Positions 30,776 through 42,464 of a DNA stretch of 64,000 nt are shown here, piece after piece. Both the position numbers and the translations under genes were made by a program. The notes below the pieces were generated by a model, which did no database searches, had not been told where the DNA came from, and saw only the letters and a program-made list of their open reading frames with translations. The stretch is from Bicyclus anynana (Eukaryota > Arthropoda > Insecta > Lepidoptera > Nymphalidae). Every line of letters starts with the position of its first letter. Position 1 is the stretch's first letter. The stretch covers positions 2,976,001 to 3,040,000 of the forward strand of contig NC_069110.1 of NCBI RefSeq assembly GCF_947172395.1, read 5' to 3'.

Positions 30776-30979
30776 TTTATGTGCATTCTAAGAAATTAAA
30801 TATCACGTGTCTCAAACGGTGAAGGAATATCGTGAGAAAACCCGACCTGAAAATTTTATTAATTCTCTACGTGTGCGAAGTCTGCCAACCCTGCGTGGTA
30901 GACTATCCAAACCAAACCCTCTAATTCCGAAAAGAGACTCGAGCTCAGCAGTGACTTGAATATGGGCTGATAATGATGA
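30776..30979 (+). mobile_element. SINE family I, copy 4 (5' truncated)
   Basis: Lacks the tRNA-like head. It starts in the GTGCATTCTAAGAAATTAAA body and ends TATGGGCTGATAATGATGA. Confidence 0.75.
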
Positions 30980-31054
30980 ATCGGTTTATGGCTGTGTAAA
31001 ATAATAATCGGACTTTTTTAATCAGCGCATTAAAGCTATACTATACCCACTTAC

Positions 31055-31170
31055 TATACTAGCAATTTATTATAAACGCGACAGTAAGTTTGTCTGTCTG
31101 TTATCTTTTCACGGCTGAAACTTTATTGGTATAAAGATACTTTGAAGCAGAACATGCTTATTGTATTCCA
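31055..31170 (-). repeat. Fragment of the GCGGACGCCCGCGAC family
   Basis: Minus strand of TTATTATAAACGCGACAGTA and the following gap matches the 3' half of the family; compare TATTATAAACGCGACAGTTT at 32630. Confidence 0.45.
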
Positions 31171-31317
31171 TTAGAATATTATTATTATATTCTGCTCCAA
31201 AGTCCAACTTGCTTTTATCGCGAAAACATAACTTAGTTTTATTCTGAAACCGGTAAGTAAGTGTCACAAGTACCTATGCCTCTCTGACTGAGAGTTATAC
31301 TTATATAGGTATGTGTC

Positions 31318-31478
31318 GTGGAATCCCTTGGGCCATGGAATCGCAGTGCCAACAAATTTCCCCGAATCATTTCACCGCGGCTAGTTGCCTCGACTGGTGA
31401 CAGAAGGGCTGGCTCATTTTTTGCCCAAAGGATCAGCCTGGCTGTCCAGCGCGGAAATGTAGCCATCATTCCACGTGG
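31318..31478 (+). pseudogene. LINE reverse transcriptase ORF, C-terminal fragment
   Basis: The plus-strand frame ESLGPWNRSANK, then ISPRLVASTGDRRAGSFFAQ and RISLAVQRGNVA, resembles the C-terminus of invertebrate non-LTR ORF2 proteins. In those, an E(S/T)LGP start leads to a GD.R..S...QRIS.A.QRGN motif. Only this piece remains. Recognised from memory of the motif, so moderate confidence. Confidence 0.55.
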
Positions 31479-31595
31479 GCATGATTTGTATAGTTATTAG
31501 GATAAGATAGCTTAAGTTCCTTATTATATTCTTTCTCAATTATAAAACTAAAAAAATAGGCCTAGTATGATAATATTTGACTCTTGATAATGAAC

Positions 31596-31720
31596 CAGCG
31601 GCGTGCACACCATAGATGCAAAATTCCTTGCCTACCCTGAGAACTCATTACGATGCTGTATTGCGGAAAGAATTTTCCATTTTGTGCATACCCTTGTTAA
31701 AAATCCTGTTCACGCCACTG
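31596..31720. mobile_element. hAT-like MITE, copy 2
   Basis: CAGCGGCGTGCAC at the left is mirrored by TTCACGCCACTG at the right, 125 bp. The flanks TAATGAAC and TACTTAAC match at 6 of 8 positions, a possible decayed 8-bp target duplication. Confidence 0.65.
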
Positions 31721-31949
31721 TACTTAACAGATGTTACTGATAATGTTCGGATCCGAAAGTTTAACGTGCTCTACGAGGCACGGCATTGTAAGTGTAACAT
31801 AACTAACTTCGGGCTAAGAATTATTATTGGCCTGGCTGACTTTGTTTAGGGCTCTTCTCAGACCAAGGTGCGTTTGGAACCCACCTAACATTAGTTTTTA
31901 GATTTTTTTACTTTAATTATCACCATTAAATCGTGACATAGCTTGATGT

Positions 31950-32212
31950 CTCAAAACGCAACCCCACCTAGTGGGGGGTCGACCAACACTGCGCTTTCCG
32001 GTGCGGGGTCGTCATTCCAGCACCTTGGGACCCCAACATCCATCGGCTCGTCGAACTATGTGGCCTGCCCATCGCCACTTCAGCTTCGCGACTCGCTAAG
32101 CTATGTCAGTGACTTTGGTTCGTCTGCGGATCTCCTCATTTCTGATTCGATCACACAGAGAAACTCCAAGCATAGCTCGGCTTCATCGCCCACTGAGTGA
32201 CTTTGAGTTTAA
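31950..32212 (-). mobile_element. RTE LINE 3' fragment, subfamily A
   Basis: Minus strand encodes the post-RT domain: SLDREMR.., EIRRRTKVTDIA, KWRWAGHIVRRADG, WGPKVLE and GRPPTRW-like segments with frameshifts. The plus strand shows an 85-codon shadow frame. Confidence 0.75.
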
Positions 32213-32627
32213 TTTCTTAGAATAAAAAAAATCTCTGTAGATCATAATCCGAACGTTATTCAGAGTCTGATACCACAGGTCGAACGAGGTAATCAGTAAT
32301 TGTGTCTAAATTATTTTTTAAACTCTTCACTTAGTCGGTTTTTAATATGATACCTACTCAGGCAAGTGTGCTCAAGAACTTAACTTTCTTGTTCCTCTCG
32401 CTTCTTTTGTCACAGAATAGCGAGACGCCTGTGAGTGGTGGCATCCCGCTACCCGCTATCTATAAATACCTAGTAACTATCTAACTGTATAAAGATTAAA
32501 AAGCCCGGCAAGTGCGAGTCGGATTCACCTACCGATGGTTCTGTGCGTGGAATCATTACTAATATTTCTGGAATCGAACTGCGCAGTTTTTGCCAAGTGG
32601 TTCAGCTTTAAACCATTTAAATCCTAC
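32213..32627. other. No gene recognised
   Basis: AT-rich, with a short AAAAGCCCGGCAAGTGCGAG motif near 32500 that also appears inverted near 54485 (CGACTCGCACTTGTCCGG), probably a repeat end. Confidence 0.35.
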
Positions 32628-32819
32628 AAATATTATAAACGCGACAGTTTGTTTGTTTGGATGTTTGTTACTCATTAACCGATTTGGCTGAAATTTAAAA
32701 CAAGGATATATATAGTTAGTGCCCTGAACTCATACTTTTCATCCCAGAAATGTCCATGGTTCCCGCGGGATTTGAGAAAAGTGAATTCCACGCGAAAAGT
32801 CGCGGGCGACCGCCAGTAC
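32628..32819 (-). repeat. GCGGACGCCCGCGAC family, second good copy
   Basis: Antisense copy from ATATTATAAACGCGACAG to GTCGCGGGCGACCGCCAG. It has the full set of internal blocks (CATTAACCGATTTGGCTGAA, TTTCATCCCAGAAATGTCCA). Confidence 0.65.
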
Positions 32820-33562
32820 TACATAAAATTTTGTATAGACAGATATATGTTTCTTACTATTTCATTCTCGAGCGGTTAAGCCAAGTTAAGTGAACAACTG
32901 ATAAAAATAATTAGTATTTTTCAATGTGCACAATGCACACCAAGTTTTTTCATAAGGGGAACCCATTTTTGGAATTATTCCTTCAATTTGATATTCTAAA
33001 TTGCTACAAAAACTGCAGGGAATAAGCATAGGTTTATTTTATTTTATTACAAATATATAGTTTTGACATTGTTTCATATACTTGTAGTCTGTAAGTAACA
33101 TCATGCTTGCCAAATTTCATAGTTCTATGAATGAATTTTGATTCCTTTGAGAGTGTCGAAATATATATAAATTCTATATGTTTTAGAAGTATTCTTTTAT
33201 TTAAGAAGTTTGAATTTTTCATATCTTCATGGAACCTTAAACATGAGTATACCGCCCCATGAAGTTGTGAAACGTAAAAATGTATTCCCGAAATAAAGGG
33301 TTTTGCAGATAGACGAATAGAATAACAAAGTGATTATATAAAGGTTTTTCCTTTTGTGCTACGGAACCCTTAAAAGCACCAACCCTTTTACATCAGGCAG
33401 ATGCAATACTGCATGAGTCTAGAAAACCAGTCATGAATTTCAATAAAAAAGATGATCCAATGAAGAGATTTCAGGTCCAATTAAATTCTGACCGTTATTT
33501 ATAGTGGATATTTTAAACCCGTCTTTGCTATCCTTATATAGCCAGAATTTACATTAAGTATC
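32820..33562. other. No gene recognised
   Basis: AT-rich. A 62-codon minus frame at 33034-33222 is unrecognised. Confidence 0.35.
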
Positions 33563-33700
33563 GTATGAATGAATGAATGAAATACACTTTATTGTACACC
33601 AAAAAGAATAATAACAAGCAATAAATTAACTTAAAAACGAATGTACAATTGGTGGCCTTATCGCTAATGAGCGATCTCTTCCAGACGACAAATCGAAGAA
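33563..33700 (-). mobile_element. LINE 3' tail (GCGATCTCTTCCA family), copy 1
   Basis: The minus strand reads CGTCTGGAAGAGATCGCTCA, TTAGCGATAAGGCCACC, then TACAATAAAGTGTATTTCAT and an (ATTC)n end. This is the 3' end of a LINE with a microsatellite tail. Second copy at 53040-53165. Confidence 0.6.
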
Positions 33701-34506
33701 GAGGTAATAAGTTGGATAAGGATTAATGCTGTATTGGTTTAAATACTTTTAAAATTAGCCATTATTTGTCGAATAGGTAAATGACAAAAAAAATTTATTG
33801 TGGGATATCTGATATGAGATAGACATAGGTATACCACACCGCAGAGTTTTCCGTAGACCTCTTCAATGTGTATAATAGGTACTTAGTACATTATTTTGAT
33901 AAATCTCGTAGGGTTCAGCCAGCAATGTAAGCGAAAAAAAAATATTATTTACGACACCTCATTAGAAACCTCAAAAATAACAGTATTTCTCCACTGCTTA
34001 ATTAATGTTATTATACATATAAACCTTCCTCTTCAATCACTCTATCTATTAAAAAAACCGAAATCCGTAGCATAGTTTGAAAGATTTAAGTATACACAGG
34101 GATATAAATAAATAAATAAATAAATAAATAATAGACAGAGAAAGCGACTTTGTTATATACTATGTAGTGATTAATAAAATGAAAAGTATAAAAAATACGA
34201 CGAAACATTTTGATAAACCTCTGCGTTTCCATTGTCTGATCTTAGCTTGCGCACTGCCGTGGCCTCAGATTCCTCGTTGGAAAAGTCACGACCATCCGTG
34301 AGATATCTTAGACTCCGAGCGGGAAAAGTCCTACATATTTGTGAGATATTCTAGAATCCTGGAACTAGAATCGTATGCTTCCGTATTCTTTACCATTGAA
34401 AACTGTGTTTTTTGAACTATTGTATAAATTAAAAAACTTTTTTTTATTGCTAAAAATGTGGTCTTTCGAGAGCTATCTTGCTGGGCTCGAACCTTTGTGG
34501 CTCGAG
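33701..34506. other. No gene recognised; short (AAAT)n at 34107-34131
   Basis: AT-rich, with a pure (AAAT)n microsatellite at 34107-34131. The 78-codon minus frame 34331-34567 overlaps the duplicated 45-bp segment and is not recognised. Confidence 0.4.
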
Positions 34507-34551
34507 TGGGGCAATTCTGCCATTGAAAGCACTTCCACCACGAGCGAGCCA
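34507..34551. repeat. 45-bp segment duplicated at 35025-35069
   Basis: TGGGGCAATTCTGCCATTGA then AAGCACTTCCACCACGAGCG recurs 518 bp downstream with two changes. The intervening DNA includes a SINE fragment. Possibly ends of one element or remnants of an unknown repeat. Confidence 0.7.
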
Positions 34552-34791
34552 TGCGTTGTGTAAACATTCACGATGTACGAATGTTATGTGTAATGGAGAC
34601 GATAAGCGGTGAACACAAAAAAATATAGGTATTAATCACGTGTAATATAGGTATTAATCACGTGTAATGAAATTATTATGGTATTATTTTTTTAAAGTAA
34701 AATATTATATGAATGACTTTTTTACTAGTAGATAAATAACTATGGTGGTACATTTAAAACTTATTTTTACAATACGGATATTTATTAATTC

Positions 34792-34958
34792 ATTGTCAAC
34801 CCATATACGGCTCACTGCTGAGCATGAGTATTCTCTTAGAATGAGATGGGTTAGGCCAATAGTCTACCACGCTGGCAAAATGAGGATTGTCAGACTTCAC
34901 ACATGTACCTACCTAGCCTACCTATTAAGCAAATTTTCAGATATGCAGGTTTCACATG
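34792..34958 (-). mobile_element. SINE family I, copy 5 (5' truncated)
   Basis: Antisense 3' half only: tail CATATACGGCTCACTGCTGA, GGTTAGGCCAATAGTCTACC, then ATATGCAGGTTTCACATG. Confidence 0.75.
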
Positions 34959-35024
34959 TAGCTTATTTTGAAAGACTATTCATTGCAAACAGATCTAATC
35001 TAATCATTCCTCTTTATAATTTAT

Positions 35025-35069
35025 GGGGGCAATTCTGCCATTGAAAGCACTTCCAGCACGAACGAGCCA
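35025..35069. repeat. Second copy of the 45-bp segment
   Basis: GGGGGCAATTCTGCCATTGA then AAGCACTTCCAGCACGAACG. See 34507-34551. Confidence 0.7.
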
Positions 35070-36730
35070 AATATTTAGTATATGTAGTATTTGAATTTTT
35101 TGTTCAAAACTTTTTAAAGCACATAATCCCTATTAAGTATCCGTTTCATATATAATTTACTATTAAAAAAATATACCACCAGGTGAATAAGTCTCAATCC
35201 TCAACACAGATGAACTCTCCATTCATTAACTGTCAAAAAATAAGTCACTCGTTTATTTTAAGAAAATCTTTATAGCAGCATTGAGATAAAAAGTCTGTCC
35301 TCTCTCAATGTGCCTAACTATTATTATTTTAAGATTTTACTTTAAACCTGTACAGAACCTTTATCAGTGGTACAGATTGAAATGTAATGTTACAAAATGA
35401 AGTGGTAATTATTTTAATTTAACTGTTTAATGTATATTTATTGCATTTTAAGACACTTCCATTTGTATCTACTTTTGAACAGATAACAAATAATCCAATG
35501 GAGTTCAACATACAATAGACAACTGCATCGGAGATCGATACGGTTCAACACAATCTCGTTTGAGCAACGAATACCACATCCATCCCTTCGCACATGCATT
35601 AAATTTACATGGAATTATTATTGTGTTTTCATTTATAAGACAGAATGAATAGCGCTGCGTGCGTTTTTGCCCATTGTGACCGCTTATACCACTTCAAGCT
35701 GTATGGTGGGATGAACAAGAAAAAAGCTGTGGACGGGTTAGCATCGGTTTTGTTAGGAAATACGGTAATACAAGCGCTATTTACGTTTTATAACTCGGCG
35801 GTGCGTAATGCTTTTTATTGTAAGAATTTTTTATTGCTATTCGATTCAGTTCTATCCATTTATAGTATTGACAGTATTAACATCGCCGGATATCAATAAT
35901 AAAATTTATTCGACAACTTAAAATATAATTATCTATCCTGATTTTTTGAATTTTCAAGCGATTTTCACCAATCGATAGATAACAAATTTGTTATGGCTTT
36001 CATTAAATCGTTTGATATATAATATAATGATATTTTTTGCAACCATGCCTAGTGGTAAATGAGCCACCACACGTTGGAATTGTCTAGATGTCTATTTAGT
36101 TTTGACTTGAAGATACTTATCGCTAAAAGCGATCTCTGACCAACGCGTAATGACATAATTTAAGAGGAAAATGGATAGTGCAAAAAATAATATAATAAAT
36201 TGGTACCTACTTATTATAAAAATATAACATAGTAATTAAATTTTGTAATTTGTACCTACTCGTATTTATATTAATATTTTAAATTCAAATTTCATTTATT
36301 TCAATTAATATATTTATGTACATAAAAAATTCAAGTATAAATACTAATAGTACCTATAGGTATTAATAAATACAATTTTCTAACATTAAATAGCGTTAAT
36401 TGATAGATAGATACGAGTATTGTAGCCATATTTGATTTTACAAATTGATTTGACTTCTATTTGAAATTTAAAGTAAATATTTGTCAGTACTTGCGGTTTG
36501 CTCCTATCCATTTAATTGCTCTAAATGTTGGTACCTACCTACCGCAAATGAAATTACAAATTCGTTGTGTTTTCCTGTTTCATTTTATAGAACGATGTTC
36601 TTTTTTGCGGCTTACTGTACCGTCAACAATCGTAACATAACTTAATCAAACAAGGTACCAAGTACCAATTCAGCAGAAGTTATTCCTGTATATGTACTTA
36701 CTCTTTAGTTCTCTTCTATTGTTATTACTA
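35070..36730. other. No gene recognised
   Basis: AT-rich, single-copy-looking. An 84-codon frame at 35645-35899 (starting MNSAACVFAHCDRL) is unrecognised, with no family motif. A short AGCGATCTCTGACC at about 36129 recalls the GCGATCTCTTCCA LINE tail. Confidence 0.35.
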
Positions 36731-36922
36731 TGGGCCTCATAAGAAGGCTCAGAGTCACACGGCGGGCGATGGAACGAGCTATGTTAGGAGTATCTCTGCG
36801 TGATCGAATCAGAAATGAGGAGATCCGCAGAAGAACAAAAGTCACCGACATAGCTCAACGAGTTGCGAAGCTGAAGTGGCAATGACGGGGCACATAGTTC
36901 GAAGAGCCGATGGACGTTGGGT
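36731..36922 (+). mobile_element. RTE LINE 3' fragment, subfamily A
   Basis: Encodes MGLIRRLRVTRRAMERAMLG, then VSLRDRIRNEEIRRRTKVTD and IAQRVAKLKWQ, followed by an in-frame TGA where the subfamily has TGG. It continues HIVRRADGRW and stops at a GTAAGT sequence (3' truncated). Confidence 0.78.
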
Positions 36923-39177
36923 AAGTACCTACCTAATAGTAAACGGCTCCAACGATTTTCTTGAAATTTAATATGCAGATGGTTTCAGGAGCGACTAGCA
37001 AGGTTTCATTTTCAGAAAACGTACCTACCAAATAGAAAATACTGAGCAAACCTCGGTCACCCAGGTATTTAGTGTGTTATTATAGGGCAAAAACAAAAGC
37101 AAAAAACAAGTGTTATATTTAACTTTTTTTATAAACTGCGTTCTTTATGGGCCCACGACCCTAACCATTTTTATTTTATTTAGACTTATTTTGTATTATT
37201 CCTCAAATCAATTTTCATAAGTAAATTGATTTAAGGAATAATATTATAGTCTTTTTAACATAAAAATGGAATCAACTTCAAAGACGTATTTTGATTTTAA
37301 CATAAAATTACTTACCCGAATTTCATGAAAATGAAATGGAACTAATCTGGAAGTATACGCTTTTAAACAAAAAAATAATTTTCAAATTATGATATTGTAA
37401 AAAAACTAATTTAATATTGTATTTATTTTGACTAGTGATTTTTAGATAGTGTTTTAAGAAATTTGCATACCGGTATATGGCGAATTGTATAATGTACCTA
37501 TTTCAACATTTATTGTATACCAGCTAATGTAACTGTACAATTGCAAATAAATAAATTGAATTGAATTGAAATTCGGTTAATCAATGACGAAGTTATGAGG
37601 TACAATTGCCGATTCAACCTGATATTGAACCTATTATATTGAATTTTATAAGGTCAATAAAGAATTTGAATTTGAGCTAAGAATTATTACTGAAAATTCC
37701 TTAGAATTAAGAAAAGCTCAGTGTTTTCAGCGCTACTATTTTTTGTATTTGGATATTTTGTACATATAGTAATTAGACTATTTATTGAAATAAATAAATT
37801 AGATGATCACTAAAATAAAAATACAATTATCTAGTGACTCAATCATTTAATGATACACCAAGACACATTATAGGCCTGCATTCATTTTGCTGAAGAAATC
37901 AATGAAGTAGCTCTATACACAAAGCGATCGCAGATTATTATTCTTTGCATGACAATAAAGATAGCTATGTTTTAAGAACAGGTGGAATTTCATTTAGCAA
38001 TGGGTGGGACAAGCTTCACGTCAATAAAGGCTGGCAACACACGTGCCACCGACACGGATGATCTCCATCATATAAATGAGTCGTACAGATTTAGATCTTA
38101 AGTTGACATTCATAAAGTCTGTTTTCATATAACACTACACAATCTTATGCGAAAAGGGACCGGCTTACCCCTGCTGTAAACATAGCGATGTTGAACGTAG
38201 AATAGAAAATGTAGACGTGTCAATGATTTGCGTTGGAACTATGTATGACTTTTTATATTAGCCTCAGAATTTTTTTCTTTTGAAAATATTTTATAGTGTA
38301 ATCCTAGAAAAGACAAATTTAGTTATTTAGTGTGCAATATGGTTTTATTAGTAGATTTTCGAAATCTTTCTTTTTATTTTAAATATAGATAAAAAATGTA
38401 TTTTATTTCCACGTATATTTATCATATCATATACATATAATAATTTTATGTAGGGCTTACCCCTATGCTTATTATAACTTTATCATAATAAAATATGTTA
38501 TAATAAGGAGTATAGTTATGACTTTATTCTTTAACCACTTTAGTGATGACGCAGCTTAGTCACTCTTACGTAGGCTGCGTTGCAATTAATGTTTTAATGC
38601 ACTCATGTCTTAAGATACTTAGTATCCACATGGGTACCTAATTTGATTAAATACTCATAATAAGGTAATTGATAGAAGGACATAAATTAAAAAATCCGCA
38701 CATATTTTCCCATTTTCTCGTATTTATAATCAAAGCTTTAGAATCAAAGTAACTAAAACAAAACTTTAATTCAACTTTATTATATATCCTCTGAGAGACG
38801 TTACGTGTATAGGTACAATATACAAAGTTAACCCTCCGTTTAATCTACTCAAAGCTAAGCAGGGAGTTTGAACGATGGACTTAAAAGGCAGCGTCGGCTT
38901 GCGGACGTCATTGCATGCTGTTCTATAAATAAATCTTAATTAAATATCCCGAATGCATAGCCGGTATTTTTATATTATCTTTTTCAAAAAACCGTTTTCA
39001 AATAATATCTATACTTAGATATTACATTATGTAAGTTATTAAATTACATATATTCGAAACTGTACACTTCTTATTCACAGTACCAGTATTTGTGATTTTC
39101 TTAACAACAGAAATATATAAAAGAAGGTAAGAGGTCCACATGCAAGACTCTATATTAAACTGCCTAATTTTTTTTTA
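36923..39177. other. No gene recognised
   Basis: AT-rich. It holds a fragment with TGCAAATAAATAAATTGAAT+TGAATT near 37540 (LINE-tail-like microsatellite). An inverted pair near 38465-38510 (CCTATGCTTATTATAAC / GTTATAATAAGGAGTATAG) is also present. 38800-38930 is slightly GC-richer but uninformative. Confidence 0.35.
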
Positions 39178-39535
39178 ATTCTTTACAAGTTAGCCCTTGA
39201 CTACAACCTCACCTGATGGAAAATGATGATGCAATCTAAGATGAAATCGGGCTAACTTGTTTGGAGGAGGATAAAAATCCACACCCCATTCGGTTTCTAC
39301 GCGACAACGTACCACCACGGCTATTCTCTAACGATATTTTGTTTATCTCGCAAGTGTGAGTTTCGAATTTACCGCTATCAATCTCATTCTATAGTATCGT
39401 ATTAAACAGAGAGAGATAGACGTGAATTCAAACTCGCACTTGCGAGTCATAAAATAGTTACAGAATAGCCTAGCTAAATCGCTTGACGTACGTAGGTACG
39501 TCTTTGCCTGCCGAAGGCCGAAGCCTTCCACCAGT
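39178..39535 (-). mobile_element. SINE family II, copy 3, split by a MITE
   Basis: Antisense copy. 39178-39318 holds the tail and body, 39471-39535 the rest (CTAAATCGCTTGACGTACG, then CCGAAGCCTTCCACCAG). Between them lies a complete 152-bp MITE (39319-39470). The tRNA-like head is missing. Confidence 0.8.
39319..39470. mobile_element. MITE with GGCTATTCT ends, inserted in SINE II
   Basis: GGCTATTCTCTAACGATATT and CTCGCAAGTGTGAGTTTCGA at the left are mirrored by TCAAACTCGCACTTGCGAGT and CAGAATAGCC at the right. 152 bp, non-coding. Homologous to 55408-55555. It interrupts a SINE, so it is the younger insertion. Confidence 0.85.
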
Positions 39536-39844
39536 AAAAATAAATCGTATGGATTTTTCTTTACAATTTGTATACACGGCGTTGTTTTCGTATTGAAACA
39601 GCATCCGACCGGCCGTCATTAAATACAAATAAAAGTCAACTGGGATGGAAACATTTAATCATCGTGTGATGCTAGGGGCGGCGCAGGCACCTACAGGGGG
39701 CGGCGTGACGCGAAACTCATAGCAGATTACTTGCCAGATTAAAATATTATACCGGCCGCTAGCCGACTTACAGCCTTATTTTTACTCGACTGCAAGAAGG
39801 GTTATGTTTTTCGCGCGTGTCTTGTATGTATGTAATATTCTTTA
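39536..39844. other. GC-rich island, no gene recognised
   Basis: 39600-39790 is CpG-rich (ATCCGACCGGCCGTCATTAA, TAGGGGCGGCGCAGGCACCT, GGGGGCGGCGTGACGCGAAA) and not obviously repetitive. It could be a regulatory element or an untranslated first exon; no coding frame convinces me. Confidence 0.35.
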
Positions 39845-40020
39845 TTATCTCATATCTTCCAAACCGCTGAACGGAATTACGTAATTAAATCCCTCGGGTA
39901 CCATGGATTTTTCTGGGAAAGTAAAATCTACTTCCATTCCAACTTTCAGCCAAATCACTTCAGTAATAGCGGCGGTAAATAGTAACAAACATCCAAACAT
40001 CGCGTTTATAATATTAGTAG
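39845..40020 (+). repeat. GCGGACGCCCGCGAC family, 3' part
   Basis: CTCGGGTACCATGGATTTTT, TACTTCCATTCCAACTTTCA and CAAACATCGCGTTTATAATA then TTAGTAGGA match 30168-30393. A 65-codon frame over it is chance. Confidence 0.55.
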
Positions 40021-40721
40021 GATTTGTCTTAATAACCCAAGTGTTATCAAATGAGAGGATTTGCTGTCAGGAATACGAAAAAAATAGTCACGTGACATAA
40101 ATCTAATATTTGTAATTTTAAATGCGAGCTAAATGAGTGTTTTTTAGTTTTTTAAACTACATATTTAAAGTTATTTTTATGTAGGGCACGCTCTCCTAGT
40201 CCTAGCGCATGTTTTTGTGCCGTGAGTTTGTGTCTTCAACTCAGTATGTGACTGGCAGTCCATCGACAGACAGACAAAACTGCTGGTATACCTATGGTGA
40301 GAGCAAAAACAGATTTGCCTGCTTAAAAAACCACCGGATGGGCAGACAGATTTGCAGGCCAATTCACTAACTGTGACGAATGTTATTGAACTTATACGAA
40401 ACTAACTGACGCATATTCCCGTTAGAATACGAAGATAAAATATAGCCTATGTTTGGGCTGTCGGGCCTGGATTTTAATCGGACATTCCAGTGGCAGAACA
40501 TTTACCTGCCTCTCCCTATTTTGTCAGCGCGAGTCAAAGGACAAGTGCGGAGCGAGCGATTAATTGCTCGAGTAGATCAGTGTGTGGACAGAGAGAGCAT
40601 TTAGATTTTAGACCAAGCGCTGTGAGGTTTGAGTCTACATAATTCGAGGACCGCATTCTGTTTCCAGTTTTGAACTCAGAAAAGCATGCAGATTTCGATT
40701 TTTCAAGCTGCCAATTTTTTT
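40021..40721. other. No gene recognised
   Basis: Mixed composition. A patch at 40440-40640 is GC-richer but unassigned. Confidence 0.3.
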
Positions 40722-40795
40722 TTCTTTACAAGCTAGCAATATCAAATGGTAAGTGATGATGCAATCAAAGATGGAAACGGGTTAGCTAGTTGTAA
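40722..40795 (-). mobile_element. SINE family II, 3' fragment
   Basis: Tail only: TTTCTTTACAAGCTAGCAAT, then GGTAAGTGATGATGCAATCA and GGGTTAGCTAGTTG on the plus strand, as in the SINE II 3' end. Confidence 0.65.
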
Positions 40796-41119
40796 CGTGT
40801 CGAACATAAATTAAAAATAAAAGTTATTTCAAAATTTATCTAACCTAGTAAGAAAGTAAATCTAAAATTTATTAATCTACATTTAATTTTGTAATTAAAT
40901 TAGGTGTGGTTTTCTGTATTCTGAGGGTGTACACCTTTAATCAAATGTCAATGTCGCGTAGGCACTGACAATCGTGAAGTCCGCAAATTTTGGCAATGAC
41001 GTTTGAGAAGGAACTGGCAGTTTTTGACAGTCTTGGAAGGAGTTACCGTATTTCAAGAAATAATAATCTTTACCTTCTTGGTGTTCACAATTCCGAAATT
41101 TAATTGTGTTCATATAAAG

Positions 41120-41170
41120 ATAAAAATTCATACCCCTTTCGATTCCTACACGGCATCGTACCGGAACGCT
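41120..41170 (-). mobile_element. SINE family II, internal fragment
   Basis: ATACCCCTTTCGATTCCTAC then ACGGCATCGTACCGGAACGC is the central body of SINE II. It lies 325 bp from the tail fragment at 40722-40795, so the two may be one SINE split by an insertion. Confidence 0.6.
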
Positions 41171-41676
41171 TGGAAACTCCCACCTGCAAAATTATAATTT
41201 TGCTAAATCTGACCAGATAAATAGAAGTTCTTCTATTCTGCTATTCTGCCAAAGTACAACTACAAACTTTGCGTTACATGACAATTTCCGTCACTTCGGT
41301 CTACTGTAAGCGGCATAAAATAATTAAATTTCAAAAATCAGGTAACATTATTTGTACCGGCAGCCAATATACCTAATATACAGCTTGATAGACGTTTAAC
41401 GCACCCAAATTAAACGGGCGGATAGAGTTTAGTTAAATCCCGCCACGCGCCCGCCGCGTGTCTGCCCCACGGGGGTAGTTTGCAAAGTCTACGAATAGAT
41501 ATCTCGTTTTTGGTCACGGCTATTTAGTGATTTTATCATAAACTTGCGAGACCACCCGCATCTGTACTGCATTGTATGCCATAAATATTTTTAAAAGAAT
41601 TAAAATAAACGTGGAAAATTAAACGATGCCGAATAATAGATCCGAATTTTGAAGTTTCCAAGAATGGCCTTTTTTA
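41171..41676. other. No gene recognised; GC-rich patch at 41400-41480
   Basis: CCCGCCACGCGCCCGCCGCG in a patch otherwise unassigned. Confidence 0.3.
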
Positions 41677-41904
41677 TTCTTTACAAGTAATCCCTTGATT
41701 ACAATATCACCTGATGGTACGTGATGATGCTATCTAAGTTAGTGCTAGTCTTTGCCGGTAGAGTGGTAACTAACCACGGCCGAAGCCTCCCACAAGCTAG
41801 ACCTGGACCAATCAAGAAAACCTCAATAAGCCCACCCGGGGATTGAACCCAGGACCTCCGTCTTGTAAATCCACCGCGCATACCACTGCGCCACGGAGGC
41901 CGTC
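41677..41904 (-). mobile_element. SINE family II, copy 4
   Basis: Antisense copy with complete head (GGCCTCCGTGGCGCAGTGGT) and B box GGTTCAATCCC. There is a deletion of about 80 bp in the body between AAAGACTAGCACTAACTTAG and the tail. Confidence 0.82.
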
Positions 41905-42193
41905 AAAATCTAAATCTATAAAAAATTGTAGCAACTTTATAAATATCTAGTGTGTTAGTATTGTGTAAATATATTTTTATTTCTCTTGGTCACGCCATAA
42001 ATTGAGAACAACTCGGCCGATGTAGTTAATTTCGTTTTTATGTTTTAAAAAAAATTAACAAATCTGTACCTACTGAAATTAAAAAATATCAGATAATTTG
42101 ACGACTATTCACGGATCTGAAAATAGAATACAGTCTGGTACAGCATTTAAGGTAATCGGTATCCTGATATTTCACAGGAAAGGTGACAACTAG

Positions 42194-42464
42194 TCGTTAT
42201 CAACCCATATACGGCTCACTGCTGAGATCGATTCTCCTCTCAAAATGAGAGGGGTTAGGCTAATAGTCTAGACTTCACACACGCAGAGAATTGTCACTGT
42301 TATGTATTTCCTCACGATGTTTTTCCTTCACCGTTGAGTCACGTGATATTTAATTTCTTAAAATGCACACAACTGAAAAGTTGGAGGTACATGCACCGGA
42401 CCGGATTCGAACTCACACCTTTGGAATCGGAATCAGAGGTCATATCCACTGGGCTATCACGGGC
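42194..42464 (-). mobile_element. SINE family I, copy 6
   Basis: Antisense, from tail TATGGGTTGATAACGACT to head AGCCCGTGATAGCCCAGTGG. It has a short internal deletion around 42268-42300. Confidence 0.83.

Noticed and set aside
31943..32200. 85-codon plus-strand frame rich in serine
   Set aside because: Antisense of an RTE LINE C-terminal fragment.
35645..35899. 84-codon plus-strand frame
   Set aside because: No known motif, signal peptide or splice context; the length is expected by chance in 64 kb.
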